A DNA stretch of 64,000 bases from Candidatus Aerophobota bacterium (lineage in GTDB: Bacteria; Aerophobota; Aerophobia; Aerophobales; JAGGXI01). A program made the translations under genes and the position numbers. Shown here one piece after another: positions 1 to 8,525 of the stretch (the stretch's first letter is position 1; each line of letters opens with the position of its first letter). The notes beneath the pieces are model-generated. The model saw only the letters and a list, made by a program, of their open reading frames with translations, was not told the DNA's origin and ran no database searches. The DNA is taken from contig JAGGXI010000061.1 in assembly GCA_021163155.1 (NCBI GenBank), positions 33,842 to 97,841 on the forward strand, written 5' to 3'.

Positions 1-2
1 AT

Positions 3-1076
3 ATATCTGAGAAACCGGTTATTTATGCTGGAGGGGGAGTGGTTAGTTCTAACGCTTCCAAAGAACTTATTCAATTTGCTCATCATACCAATATTCCTGT
101 AACTACTACTCTTATGGGATTGGGAGTATTTCCCGAGGATGATTCTCTTTCTTTAAAGATGCTGGGAATGCATGGAACTAAATATGCTAATTATGCTATT
201 AGTGAGTCAGACTTAATTATTGCTATAGGTGCTAGATTTGATGACAGAATAACAGGTAATATTTCTGAATTTGCTCCTTATGCCAGGATAATTCATATAG
301 ATATTGACCCTACAGCTATAAGTAAGAACGTTAGAGTGGATATACCTATAGTGGGAGATGCTAAAGATGTTATTTCTCAGCTTATATCACTTACTCGCAA
401 AGGAAAAGAAAGAAAAAACTGGCATAAAAGAATTAATGATTGGAAGAAGGATTATCCTTTAAAATATGAAAATAATGGAGAATTAAAACCGCAGTTTATA
501 GTGGAGAAGATATATGAGTTAACTAAAGGAGAAGCTATTATTGCTACTGAAGTGGGACAGAATCAGATGTGGGCGGCTCAATTCTATAAGTATATCAAAC
601 CACGCACCTTTATATCATCAGGAGGTCTGGGAACAATGGGCTACGGATTTCCTGCTTCAATTGGAGCACAGATTGGCTGTCCTGAAAGAGTAGTTTTTGA
701 TATTGCCGGGGATGGGAGTTTTCAAATGAATATTCAAGAATTAGCCACGGCAGTAAATTATAAGATTCCTGTTAAAATAGCTATTTTAAATAATGGGTAT
801 TTAGGAATGGTTCGACAATGGCAACAACTATTTTATCATTCTCGCTATTCTCAAGTTAATTTAGGAAGCTGTCCTGATTTTGTAAAAATAGCGGAGGCTT
901 ACGGTGCTGTGGGAATAAGAATAGATAAAACCGAGGAGGTTGAGCCATCTTTAAAAAAGGCTTTAGCTACTCAAGGTCCTGTAGTTATGGATTTTAGAAT
1001 TCCTCCTGAGGAAAATGTTTATCCTATGGTTCCTGCTGGTGCTGCTCTTACACAGATGATAGAAGGAATGGCTTAA
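3..1076 (+). CDS. ilvB: Acetolactate synthase large subunit, 3' part
   Basis: Catalytic subunit of acetohydroxyacid synthase, which condenses pyruvate with pyruvate or 2-oxobutyrate in branched-chain amino-acid synthesis. The frame is open from base 3, so the gene starts outside the window; the GTG at 39 is internal. The central domain shows [10 protein letters not shown] (about 230-260) and the C-terminal thiamine-diphosphate domain shows GDGSFQ (about 706-723) and NNGYLGM (about 788-808), as in the family. The C-terminus ([14 protein letters not shown]) is complete. No small subunit (ilvN) follows; after the stop there is only repeat sequence, so ilvN would have to lie elsewhere. Another ThDP enzyme of this family is possible but the match to IlvB is good. 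Confidence 0.93.
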   Translation: MSEKPVIYAGGGVVSSNASKELIQFAHHTNIPVTTTLMGLGVFPEDDSLSLKMLGMHGTKYANYAISESDLIIAIGARFDDRITGNISEFAPYARIIHIDIDPTAISKNVRVDIPIVGDAKDVISQLISLTRKGKERKNWHKRINDWKKDYPLKYENNGELKPQFIVEKIYELTKGEAIIATEVGQNQMWAAQFYKYIKPRTFISSGGLGTMGYGFPASIGAQIGCPERVVFDIAGDGSFQMNIQELATAVNYKIPVKIAILNNGYLGMVRQWQQLFYHSRYSQVNLGSCPDFVKIAEAYGAVGIRIDKTEEVEPSLKKALATQGPVVMDFRIPPEENVYPMVPAGAALTQMIEGMA

Positions 1077-1080
1077 GATC

Positions 1081-1146
1081 AGTGAATAGTGAATAGTAAG
1101 AAGAGGCTAAACCCAAGGTTTTTCTATTCACCATTTACTATTCACT
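1081..1146. repeat. Inverted pair of GTGAATAG word repeats after ilvB
   Basis: Four bases after the ilvB stop lies AGTGAATAGTGAATAG (1081-1096). Its near inverse complement (CTATTCACCATTTACTATTC, 1124-1143) follows, so the transcript can fold into a long hairpin and may terminate there, although no U-run follows. The same word repeat recurs at 23635-23652, over the stop codon of the flgJ-like gene. Confidence 0.7.
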
Positions 1147-1183
1147 AAGAAACAGCCTCAATGCACAGGCTACCTGGTAGAGA

Positions 1184-1205
1184 TAGCCGCAACCTTTAGG
1201 TTGCG
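1184..1205 (+). repeat. REP-like unit
   Basis: Core TAGCCGC followed by the palindrome AACCTTTAGGTT and GCG. This is the AACCT-arm version of the REP family seen throughout the window; the usual leading G of the GTAG foot is A here. Confidence 0.75.
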
Positions 1206-1308
1206 AGGGTGTAGGGAAGGCCAATAAACCTTTTCCATTCTTCCCTTGAGGGGAGGGTGAAGGTAACTTAACCCCCAATATTATTGTTAAGAAATAGGGA
1301 GAGTAGGA

Positions 1309-2136
1309 ATGCCCGAATTACCCGAAGTAGAAACTATAAAAAAAGATTTAAAAGAAAAGGTTGAAGGTAAAAAAGTAGAGAAGGTAGTGATTGCAAATGA
1401 TAAATGTATAAAGATGCCTACCCCCAGGGAATTTATGTTAGGAATAGAGGGAAGGTTTTTCCAGCAAATTAAACGAAGAGGTAAATATTTAATCTTTGAG
1501 TTAGATTCAGGTGATAATCTTGTTATTCATTTGAAATTAACAGGAAGGTTAATTTATTCTTTAAAAGAAAAAAAATTAGATTATAGCAAAATAATCTTTA
1601 TTTTCTGTGACTCTACTCAATTAACTTTTACTGATATACGGGGTTTCGGAAACGCTTGGTTACTTTATGATAAAGAGTTTCAAAAAATATCTTCTTTAAA
1701 TAATTTAGGCCCTGAACCTTTAGAAGAGGAATTTACCGTCGATAAGTTTAAAGAGCTTCTTAAAGGAAAGAAAAGTGATATTAAAAGTCTTTTAATGAAT
1801 CAGAAATTTATTGCGGGAATCGGCAATGTTTATTCCCAAGAATCACTTTTCCTATCGGGAATTCATCCAAAGAGGAAAGCTTTAAGCTTGCGGGATGAAG
1901 AAGTGAGCAAGTTATACAATAATCTTAGGAGTATTCTTAGCGAAGCTATCTCTTATCGTGGTGCTTCAGTAGATACTTATGTAGACTTACAGGGAGAAAA
2001 AGGGAAGTATAAGCCTCATCTTAAAGTTTATGGAAGGGAAGGGAAAAATTGCCTTAAATGTGGAACAACTATTCAAAAAATAAATATTAAGGGAAGAGGA
2101 ACATATTTTTGCCCTTATTGTCAAAGCAATGAGTGA
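1309..2136 (+). CDS. mutM: Formamidopyrimidine-DNA glycosylase (Fpg/MutM)
   Basis: Base-excision repair enzyme removing 8-oxoguanine and formamidopyrimidines and cutting the strand by beta/delta elimination. It starts MPELPEVET, so the catalytic Pro2 and Glu3 are present. Lys59 (RRGKY) is the expected conserved lysine, the helix-two-turn-helix carries IAGIGNVY (168-175), and a C-terminal zinc finger has Cys248, Cys251, Cys268 and Cys271 with Arg263 between. Length 275 aa is normal. The ATG has a GGGAGAG ribosome site. The stop codon (2134-2136) lies in the first word of a GTGAATG repeat, so the last residue (Glu) and the stop are repeat sequence. Confidence 0.97.
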   Translation: MPELPEVETIKKDLKEKVEGKKVEKVVIANDKCIKMPTPREFMLGIEGRFFQQIKRRGKYLIFELDSGDNLVIHLKLTGRLIYSLKEKKLDYSKIIFIFCDSTQLTFTDIRGFGNAWLLYDKEFQKISSLNNLGPEPLEEEFTVDKFKELLKGKKSDIKSLLMNQKFIAGIGNVYSQESLFLSGIHPKRKALSLRDEEVSKLYNNLRSILSEAISYRGASVDTYVDLQGEKGKYKPHLKVYGREGKNCLKCGTTIQKINIKGRGTYFCPYCQSNE

Positions 2137-2275
2137 ATGGGTGAATGAGTGCTAATGCATAAAGATAATAAAAAAGACTGTTTTTCTCAGGACCCTCAAA
2201 GATAGATGAAGGAGCTGCAAGAAAAGTACCAAAGAGTTTTACCCGTCAACTCATCTACCCATTATCTCATTTACT
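2131..2275. repeat. GTGAATG word repeat, inverted pair between mutM and htrA
   Basis: GAGTGAATGGGTGAATGAGTG (2131-2151) overlaps the mutM stop and contains TGA three times. A diverged inverse copy (about 2249-2275, CTCATCTACCCATTATCTCA) lies upstream of htrA. A related sequence occurs after tRNA-Val (51968-51999). The two arms could pair across the gap. Confidence 0.65.
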
Positions 2276-2317
2276 TGTATTTTTTTACTTAATACTGTAT
2301 AAAATAAGGAGGTTTTA

Positions 2318-3862
2318 ATGTTTAAAAATTTAAAAAAATTTAAATTTTTTATTGTTACGGGAATGGTTATTTTAGGATTGGGGGTAGTTAGTTTATTCTA
2401 TTTTAATTATCCTTCTAAAGCATCCGATGTTATGAAATTGAAGAGTCCTCTTTATCAAGAGAGCATAGAACCTCATCCCATTACTCCGGATAGCCTGGAA
2501 GGAAAAATTGTTGAAGTTGTCAAGAAAGTAAGTCCAGCAGTGGTAAGTATAAGCACGGAGAGGACAGTAACAACGGGAGGAGGTTTTTTACCTTATGGAG
2601 GAGAAGAACCTTTTGATGAATTTTTCAAGCGGTTTTTTGAGCAGTTTCCTCAGAGAAGTTTTAAGCAGAGAGGATTAGGCTCAGGGATGATTATCAGTAA
2701 AGATGGATATATCTTAACTAATGCCCATGTTATTTATAAGGTTGATAGAGATAAGATTATGGTTACTCTTCCCGATGGTCGAAGTTTAAAGGCTAAAGTT
2801 GTAGGTACAAGCGAAGAGATGGATATATCTGTCCTTAAAATTAAAGGGGACGATCTTCCTGTGGTAACTCTGGGTAATTCCGATAATTTAAATATAGGAG
2901 AATGGGCTATCGCCATTGGTAATCCTTTTGGTTTTTCTTTGTCTCAATTGAATAAGAAGTATGAGCCGACAGTGACTTTAGGAATAATTAGTGCTACAGA
3001 GAGAGCTATTCAAGCAGGAGGAGTGGAAGGAGGAGAGACAAGAGTTTATACAGGTTTAATTCAAACCGATGCTGCTATAAATCCAGGCAATAGTGGGGGG
3101 CCTTTAATAAATATTTATGGTGAGGTTATTGGGATTAATACAGCAATTCTATCTCCCTCTCAGGGTTCTATTGGGATTGGTTTTGCCATTCCTATTAATA
3201 AAGCTAAGACGCTTTTACAGAGTCTGAAAAAATATGGAGAAATGAGACAAGCTTGGGTGGGCATATGGATGCAAGAGCTTACTCCTGAACTATCTCAAAA
3301 ATTTGGGGTAGAAAAGGGGGTTTTAATAAGTGGAATAGCAGAAGGAAGTCCTGCTGAAAAGGCAGGAATTCAGCCGGGGGATATTGTTCAGGAAATAAAT
3401 GGTAAATTTGTTAATTCTCCTTTGGAGCTGAGGGAAGAGATAATAAAAAGAGAGGTTGGTGAGAAGATAAACATAACTCTTATTAGAAAGAAGAAAAAGA
3501 TTGTTCTTTCTCTAACTATTGGTCAAAAACCTAAAAAGATTTCTGAAGTACAATTAATGGAGAATAAAGAAGAGAAACTTTTGGGAATAAAAGTTGCCTC
3601 CATCACTTCTCAATTAAGGGAAAAATATAATATAGGAGAGGATGAAGAAGGAGTGGTAATTACAGAGGTAAAAAGTGGAAGTCCAGCAAGGAATGCAGGA
3701 CTTACATCAGGAGATGTAATAAGAGGAGTTAATAAGAAATTAGTTAAGAACTTAAATGACTTTAGGGACGCTATCCAGGATGTTAAATCTGGTGATATGG
3801 TCTCTCTGAAAGTAAAGCATGGAATATGGAGTATGACTATTATTCTCCAGACTCAAGAATAA
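2318..3862 (+). CDS. degP: HtrA/DegP-type periplasmic serine protease with two PDZ domains
   Basis: Envelope quality-control protease. An N-terminal hydrophobic segment (about residues 9-30) acts as signal or anchor and places the enzyme in the periplasm. The trypsin-like domain carries the triad His137 (TNAHV), Asp169 (EEMDIS) and Ser259 (GNSGGP). Two PDZ domains follow at about 310-400 and 415-512, each with a GD[IV][VI] motif (PGDIVQ, SGDVIR). At 514 aa it has normal DegP/DegQ length. The loop before the protease domain holds a Phe- and Glu-rich stretch (FDEFFKRFFEQF), the LA-loop-like segment typical of the family. The ATG is preceded by AGGAGG. The next gene, argS, starts 12 bases after the stop and is probably co-transcribed. 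Confidence 0.95.
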   Translation: MFKNLKKFKFFIVTGMVILGLGVVSLFYFNYPSKASDVMKLKSPLYQESIEPHPITPDSLEGKIVEVVKKVSPAVVSISTERTVTTGGGFLPYGGEEPFDEFFKRFFEQFPQRSFKQRGLGSGMIISKDGYILTNAHVIYKVDRDKIMVTLPDGRSLKAKVVGTSEEMDISVLKIKGDDLPVVTLGNSDNLNIGEWAIAIGNPFGFSLSQLNKKYEPTVTLGIISATERAIQAGGVEGGETRVYTGLIQTDAAINPGNSGGPLINIYGEVIGINTAILSPSQGSIGIGFAIPINKAKTLLQSLKKYGEMRQAWVGIWMQELTPELSQKFGVEKGVLISGIAEGSPAEKAGIQPGDIVQEINGKFVNSPLELREEIIKREVGEKINITLIRKKKKIVLSLTIGQKPKKISEVQLMENKEEKLLGIKVASITSQLREKYNIGEDEEGVVITEVKSGSPARNAGLTSGDVIRGVNKKLVKNLNDFRDAIQDVKSGDMVSLKVKHGIWSMTIILQTQE

Positions 3863-3874
3863 GATTGGGAAGAG

Positions 3875-5551
3875 ATGGATAATTCTATAAAAAAGTTAAT
3901 AAAAGATTCATTATGGAAAGGCTGCGAGAAACTTGAAAGAGTAGGAATTTCTCTATCATCTCTTCCCCCTATTTTTATTAGTCAGCCAAAAAGAAGAGAA
4001 TGGGGGGATCTTTCTACAAATCTTCCCTTTTTATTACAGAAAAAAAGTGGGGAAGATATCTCTAAGATAGGGAATCTGTTAGTCTCCCAACTTGAAAGCG
4101 AGGGTTTTCTTTCTCGAGTGAAGTTTGTTTCTCCCGGTTTTATAAATTTTTTTATTGCTCCTTCTTACTTAAATCAAACTATTAAGAAGATAATTGTCCA
4201 AAAAGAAAAATTTACTCAGTTTTCTTTTGGAGACAAAAAAAGGGTGCAGGTGGAGTTTGTTTCGGCTAACCCTACAGGCCCTCTTCATGTTGGCCATGGG
4301 AGAGCGGCGGCTTTAGGAGATAGTTTAGCCAATATTCTCTCTAAAGTTGGTTATGAAGTAAAAAGGGAGTATTACATTAATGATGCGGGAGGTCAAATAA
4401 AAAGATTAGCACTCTCAGTCTGGGTCCGTCTGCAGGAAATAGAAGGGATTCATGTTCCTCTTCCTGATGATGGATATAAAGGACTTTACTTAATAGATAT
4501 AGCTAAAGAAGCAAAGGATACTTTAGGAGAAAAGCTCAGGCAGGAAAAGAACGAGCAAAAATTAATTAATCTATTAGGTAAGTTTACTGTAGAATATATA
4601 TTAAAGGAAATTAAAAGGGATTTAGATGAATTTGGGGTTAGGTTTGATAGATGGTTTAGAGAATCGAGTTTATATAGGAATGATGAAATCCCCCAGGTTG
4701 TCTCCTTTATTAAAGATAAAGGTTATATATATGAGAAAGACGGTGCCCTATGGTTCAAAACCTCTTCATTTTTTAAAAATGAGGAAGATAGAGTTCTTAA
4801 ACGTAAAAATGGAGAATATACTTATTTTGCCAGTGATGCTGCTTATCATCAAAACAAATTCTCTCGTGGACTTCATCAGGTTATCGATATTTGGGGTGCT
4901 GACCATATAGGATATGTTCCTCGTATGAAGGCGGTAGTCCAGGCATTAGGTTATCCTAAAGACTCTTTACGCGTGATTATTTATCAATTTGTGAATTTAA
5001 AAAGAGGAGAAAAGAGTATCTCTGCTTCTACAAGGGAAGGAGAATTTATCTCCTTAAGAGATGTTATAAAAGAAGTAGGTAGTGATGTTGCTCGTTTCTT
5101 TTTTCTTTCCCGTACAGGAGATTCTCATCTTGAATTTGATTTAGATTTAGCTAAGAAACAAAGCCCTGAAAATCCTGTATTTTATGTTCAGTATGCTTAT
5201 GCGCGTATATGTAGTATTTTAAGAAAAGCAACGTTGGAAGGAATAATTGTAGATAATCTTGAGGAAGTAAAACTTGATTTATTGATAACTCCTGAAGAAA
5301 GAGAGCTTATGAAGGAATTGGCCCTTTTACCTGACCAGATAAAGGAGGCAGCACAGAGTCTTGAACCTCATCGTCTTACTGTCTGTCTACAAGAAATAGC
5401 CTCTTCATTTCATCAATTTTATACTCGTCATAGAGTTATAAGTGAAGATAAAGATTTAACTTTCGCTCGCCTCATTTTAATAAAAGCTGTCAAAATTGTT
5501 ATTAAGGATACCCTTGGCTTGTTGGGTATCTCTGCCCCAGAAAGGATGTAA
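3875..5551 (+). CDS. argS: Arginyl-tRNA synthetase
   Basis: Class I synthetase that charges tRNA-Arg. The N-terminal tRNA-binding (Arg_S) domain spans about residues 1-95. The catalytic core has the HIGH-type signature LHVGHGRAAALGD (about 134-146), GADHIGY, and a KMSKS-like loop reading KSISAS (about 378-383). The C-terminal DALR anticodon-binding domain is at about 440-558. Length 558 aa is normal. GGGAAGAG precedes the ATG. The region between its stop and the opposite-strand mgtE end is filled by two REP clusters. Confidence 0.96.
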   Translation: MDNSIKKLIKDSLWKGCEKLERVGISLSSLPPIFISQPKRREWGDLSTNLPFLLQKKSGEDISKIGNLLVSQLESEGFLSRVKFVSPGFINFFIAPSYLNQTIKKIIVQKEKFTQFSFGDKKRVQVEFVSANPTGPLHVGHGRAAALGDSLANILSKVGYEVKREYYINDAGGQIKRLALSVWVRLQEIEGIHVPLPDDGYKGLYLIDIAKEAKDTLGEKLRQEKNEQKLINLLGKFTVEYILKEIKRDLDEFGVRFDRWFRESSLYRNDEIPQVVSFIKDKGYIYEKDGALWFKTSSFFKNEEDRVLKRKNGEYTYFASDAAYHQNKFSRGLHQVIDIWGADHIGYVPRMKAVVQALGYPKDSLRVIIYQFVNLKRGEKSISASTREGEFISLRDVIKEVGSDVARFFFLSRTGDSHLEFDLDLAKKQSPENPVFYVQYAYARICSILRKATLEGIIVDNLEEVKLDLLITPEERELMKELALLPDQIKEAAQSLEPHRLTVCLQEIASSFHQFYTRHRVISEDKDLTFARLILIKAVKIVIKDTLGLLGISAPERM

Positions 5552-5577
5552 ATGACAGGTATCTCATAGTTTAGTTC

Positions 5578-5631
5578 GGTAGCCGCAGGCTTTAGCCTGC
5601 GCTTTATCGCAACTTAAAAGTTGCGGCTACC
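5578..5631. repeat. Head-to-head REP pair (BIME-like)
   Basis: GGTAGCCGC opens and GCGGCTACC closes the element. Inside are two different palindromes, AGGCTTTAGCCT and AACTTAAAAGTT. The outer arms can pair around the two inner hairpins, giving a cloverleaf-like fold. Both arm types occur as single units elsewhere. Confidence 0.85.
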
Positions 5632-5689
5632 ATATCTATTTTCTTTAATCCTGTTTTTTGTTTTCGGTTTTCCCCTTTTTCTTTTCCCT

Positions 5690-5786
5690 CTAATCCTGTC
5701 TTTACGCAGGCTAAAGCCTGCGGCTACCGGTATCTCTTTCCCTTTAATCCTCTAATCCTTTAATCCTCTAATCCTGCTTTTTTAGC
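5690..5786 (-). repeat. Composite REP/octamer element at the mgtE 3' end
   Basis: Read on the minus strand, the mgtE stop is followed by AAAAAGCAGGATTAGAGG, further AGGATTAA/AGGATTAG octamers, GGGAAAGAGATACC, the REP core (5728-5705) and a second CAGGATTAGAGGG. This is the standard composite of the window. The sense orientation relative to mgtE matches the other copies. Confidence 0.85.
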
Positions 5787-7140
5787 TTCCCAAAAGATGA
5801 ATGGCTATTTCAAAGTAAGCTATTAAAGAAATTATATCTACGATAGATGTAATTAAAGGACCGGAAATAAGAGCAGGGTCAACTCCTATACGTTTAAAGA
5901 AAAGGGGTAGAGTAGACCCCAAGCAGGTAGCGATAATTACTGTAATAATCATAGTTAAACTTACAGTAAGTGATACAAAGGGATTTCCCTGTAAAAGCAC
6001 AGCTCTAAAGAGGGTTACTATACCTAAAGCTACGGCTACCATTATACCAACAATAAATTCTTTTCTAAGTACCTTCCATATATCTTTTAATTTAACTTCC
6101 CCTGTAGCCAGGCTTCTTACCATTACTGTTGCTGCTTGAGTGCCTGCATTTCCTCCTGTATCCATAAGTAAGGGAATAAAGAAGGAAAGAGCAATCGCAT
6201 TTCTTACAACGAAAGAATAATTTTTAAGGATAGTCCCTGAGAAAAAATCCATAATAACAAATATCAATAAATAAAGAACTCTATGTTTAGCGATAAAGGA
6301 TGGCCTCATTGACATATAATTTTTTATATGTTTTCCGGCTGCACTTACTTTGTACATATCTTCGGTATTCTCTTCCTTAATGACATCTATAATATCATCT
6401 ACAGTAATAATTCCTTTCATTTCTCCATTATCTACAACCGGCAAAGCTAATAAATCGTATCTAGCAATTTTCTTGGCTACCTGTTCCTGGTCCATATTTA
6501 CCGGAATAGTGATAAATTTGGTGTGCATAATTTCGTTTATTATTTTTTCAGGTTCTGCTAATACTAAATCCTTAAGAGATACTACTCCCACTAATTTATT
6601 GTTTTTGCTTAGTATATAAATGTAATAAACCATCTCCAAATCTTTTGCTGTTTTTCGTAAATTATTTAATGCTTCTTTTGCAGTTATATTCTCTTTTACA
6701 TAAGCAAAATCTGTAGTCATTCTCCCGCCAGCAGTATTTTTATCATACCTCATCAATTCTCTGGTCTCTCTGGCCTCCTCTTTTTTCATAACGTTGAGGA
6801 AGCGAGCTACCATTTCTTCGGGTAGCTCCTCAAAGAAGTCCACTCTTTCGTCAGGAGCAAGCTCGTCCAATATGTTTCTTTTCCGTGTTTCATCGATTGC
6901 TTCAATTAAAATGATTTGATCATCTTTGTCCATCTTTTCAAAGATATCGGCAGCAAGGTCTATATTACATAAAGAAAAAAGATAAACTTTCTCTTTTAAA
7001 TCAAAGTTTTTCAGCATTTCTGCTATTTCAATAGGTTCGTATTCTTGAAAAAGAGATTTTATCTCGTCTTTTTTATTTTCGGAAAGAAGCTTTTTTATCT
7101 CTGGTAATATTAAAGATATTCGGGAAAATTTATTTGCCAT
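5782..7140 (-). CDS. mgtE: MgtE-family magnesium transporter
   Basis: Mg2+ channel/transporter of the inner membrane. An N-terminal helical MgtE_N domain (about 25-130) and two CBS domains (about 135-255) form the cytosolic Mg2+ sensor. The membrane part (about 285-450) has five hydrophobic segments and the family signature MDTGGNAGTQAATV. I place the start at the ATG at 7140, eight bases after GGAGG, rather than the GTG three codons upstream; length is then 452 aa, normal for the family. The leader carries a terminator-like hairpin (7172-7200), so expression may be attenuated. The stop abuts a composite repeat. Confidence 0.95.
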   Translation of the reverse strand: MANKFSRISLILPEIKKLLSENKKDEIKSLFQEYEPIEIAEMLKNFDLKEKVYLFSLCNIDLAADIFEKMDKDDQIILIEAIDETRKRNILDELAPDERVDFFEELPEEMVARFLNVMKKEEARETRELMRYDKNTAGGRMTTDFAYVKENITAKEALNNLRKTAKDLEMVYYIYILSKNNKLVGVVSLKDLVLAEPEKIINEIMHTKFITIPVNMDQEQVAKKIARYDLLALPVVDNGEMKGIITVDDIIDVIKEENTEDMYKVSAAGKHIKNYMSMRPSFIAKHRVLYLLIFVIMDFFSGTILKNYSFVVRNAIALSFFIPLLMDTGGNAGTQAATVMVRSLATGEVKLKDIWKVLRKEFIVGIMVAVALGIVTLFRAVLLQGNPFVSLTVSLTMIITVIIATCLGSTLPLFFKRIGVDPALISGPLITSIVDIISLIAYFEIAIHLLGS

Positions 7141-7171
7141 ATTCTTCACCTCCCCTTTTATTTAAGCATTA

Positions 7172-7200
7172 ATAAAAATGTGCCTTAACGGCACATTTTT
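7172..7200 (-). promoter_or_regulatory. Terminator-like hairpin in the mgtE leader
   Basis: AAAAATGTGCC and GGCACATTTTT form an 11-bp stem with a 5-base loop and a T-run on the minus strand, between the mgtE promoter and its start codon. No other gene ends here, because suhB diverges, so it looks like an attenuator. I could not recognise an M-box (ykoK) aptamer before it; the leader is too short for one. Confidence 0.55.
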
Positions 7201-7230
7201 TGGCTTAGCCAACTTAACAATAGCAATTTA

Positions 7231-7259
7231 ATTTTAACAAATTTTTATAAATAAAGCAA
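7231..7259 (-). promoter_or_regulatory. Probable sigma-70-type promoter of mgtE
   Basis: Minus strand TTGCTT (7259-7254), 17-base spacer, TAAAAT (7236-7231). Transcription would begin near 7224 and run through TTGGC-TAA-GCCAA and the leader hairpin before mgtE. Confidence 0.45.
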
Positions 7260-7330
7260 ATTTTTGACTTATTTTTTGAATTTGATACGGTAAGAATAGA
7301 GATTTATAAAAAAAATGAGAAAAGAGGAAA

Positions 7331-7427
7331 AGCAGGATTAGAGGATTAAAGGATTAGAGGATTAGAGGGAAAGAGATACCGGTAGCCGCAGGCTTTAGCC
7401 TGCGTAAAAGCAAGATTAGAGGGAAAA
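7331..7427 (+). repeat. Composite REP/octamer element upstream of suhB
   Basis: GCAGGATTAGAGG, tandem AGGATTAA/AGGATTAG octamers, GGGAAAGAGATACC, then the REP (7381-7404), then GCGTAAAAGCAAGATTAGAGGG. Its last bases, GAGGGAAAAG, lie 8-10 bases before the suhB ATG and appear to be its ribosome-binding site. Unlike most copies it lies 5' of a gene. Confidence 0.85.
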
Positions 7428-7431
7428 GAAA

Positions 7432-8214
7432 ATGATGGAAATAGCTGTAAAAGCCGCTAAAGAGGCGGGGAATGTATTATTAGATAACTTTGGAAAAGTT
7501 AAAGAAATAAAGACGAAGAGACAAAATAATATTTTATCTCTTGTAAGTAATGTAGATATAGAGGCAGAGGAGAAGATATGCCATGTAATTAGGGAAATTT
7601 ATCCTGAGCATAATATTCTTTCTGAAGAGGGAATGAATGTGAGTAAAAACTCTGATTATAAATGGATAATAGACCCTTTAGATGGTACTCATAATTATAT
7701 TAGGAATATACCATTTTTTGGAATTTGTATAGCTCTTGCTTATCGGGGAGAGGTATTATTGGGAGTTATCTATTTGCCCTATTTTAGTGAGATGTTCACA
7801 GCCGAGAAAGGGAAGGGAGCTTATCTAAATGAGGGGAAAATTGAAGTATCCAAAAAAGGTCTAAAAGAAAGTATGCTAATTTATGATAGCGATCTTCACC
7901 TCGATAAAGCTATTATGTTTGGCTCTCTTAATAGGCTCGTGGGTAAAGTTTTTAATGTGAGGATGTTTGGCTCTTCTGCACAAAATCTCTCCTTTCTTGC
8001 CAGAGGTTATGTAGATTTAGTTATAGAATATCATGATAATCCTTGGGATTTTTCTGCAGGAGCTTTGCTGGTTGAGGAAGCAGGAGGAAAAGTAACAAAT
8101 TTTGAGGGAAATAAATGGAGTCCAGATGTGGGAAGATATGTTGCCTCTAATGGCAATGTGCATAACGAAGTTTTAAAAATATTAAAACGTGAGAGGCAAA
8201 AAAAGCAGGATTAG
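7432..8214 (+). CDS. suhB: Inositol-monophosphatase family phosphatase
   Basis: Mg2+-dependent sugar-phosphate phosphatase of the IMPase/FBPase superfamily; the substrate (inositol-1-phosphate, fructose-1,6-bisphosphate or a nucleotide phosphate) cannot be read from sequence. Metal-site motifs are visible: a Glu-Glu pair (EEGMN, about 66-70), WIIDPLDGTHNYIRNIPFF (about 79-97) and NPWDFSAGALLVEEAGG (about 204-220). Length 260 aa is normal. The ATG is served by GAGGG from the upstream repeat. The C-terminal QKKQD and the stop come from AAAAAGCAGGATTAG, the start of the next composite repeat; similar KQD ends occur in MoaC and TrmD. Confidence 0.9.
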   Translation: MMEIAVKAAKEAGNVLLDNFGKVKEIKTKRQNNILSLVSNVDIEAEEKICHVIREIYPEHNILSEEGMNVSKNSDYKWIIDPLDGTHNYIRNIPFFGICIALAYRGEVLLGVIYLPYFSEMFTAEKGKGAYLNEGKIEVSKKGLKESMLIYDSDLHLDKAIMFGSLNRLVGKVFNVRMFGSSAQNLSFLARGYVDLVIEYHDNPWDFSAGALLVEEAGGKVTNFEGNKWSPDVGRYVASNGNVHNEVLKILKRERQKKQD

Positions 8215-8330
8215 AGAATTAGAGGAAAATAGATATGGTAGCCGCAACTTTTAAGTTGCGATAAAGCGCAGGCTTTACCCCGCTAAATAGTAGTAACATC
8301 TAATGGGGTTTAGCCTGCGTAAAGGCAGGA
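8204..8330 (+). repeat. Composite element with two REPs, the second interrupted
   Basis: It begins inside the suhB stop with GCAGGATTAG. A first REP of AACTT-arm type lies at 8237-8260. A second palindrome (GCAGGCT/AGCCTGC, 8268-8318) is split by the TTTA-flanked insertion described separately. It ends GCGTAAAGGCAGGATTAGAGGG. Confidence 0.85.
8274..8312 (+). mobile_element. TTTA-flanked 31-bp palindrome inserted in a REP loop
   Basis: The uninterrupted REP reads GCAGGCTTTAGCCTGC. Here TTTA (8274-8277) is followed by 31 bp beginning CCCCGCTAAATAG and ending CATCTAATGGGG (8278-8308), then TTTA again (8309-8312) and GCCTGC. Removing the 31 bp and one TTTA restores the intact REP exactly. A nearly identical insertion sits at 60860-60893, also in a REP loop; relatives lie at 18916, 19267, 19303 and 43894. 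Confidence 0.75.
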
Positions 8331-8340
8331 TTAGAGGGAA

Positions 8341-8414
8341 AAGAAGGATTAGAGGATTAAAGGGAAAGAGATACCGGTAGCCGCAGGCTTTAGCCTGCGT
8401 AAAGGCAGGATTAA
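8341..8414 (+). repeat. Second composite REP/octamer element after suhB
   Basis: AAGGATTAGAGGATTAAAGG, GAAAGAGATACC, REP at 8376-8399, then GCGTAAAGGCAGGATTA. It follows the previous composite in the same orientation, so the pair forms a direct tandem. Confidence 0.85.
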
Positions 8415-8436
8415 AGAAGAGTATGCTCTTAAGGAA

Positions 8437-8496
8437 TACCACCGAATTTATTCAGTGGTAGCTTATGTCTACAGCGAAGCGGTGGTTTCAACCACC
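8437..8496 (+). repeat. Second REP-like family (GGTAGCTTATGTCTA type)
   Basis: Two palindromes, ACCACCGAAT..ATTCAGTGGT and GGTGGTTTCAACCACC, flank GGTAGCTTATGTCTACAGCG. An inverted copy lies at 20918-20975 in the flagellar cluster. Together with the composites it fills the 311-bp gap between suhB and the phosphatase gene. Confidence 0.75.
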
Positions 8497-8525
8497 TTAT
8501 TTTATCTAAGGAAAGGAGATGTCCC

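Noticed and set aside
7150-7240. ykoK (M-box) riboswitch before mgtE
   Set aside because: The leader is too short and none of the conserved M-box segments was found; only a terminator-like hairpin is present.
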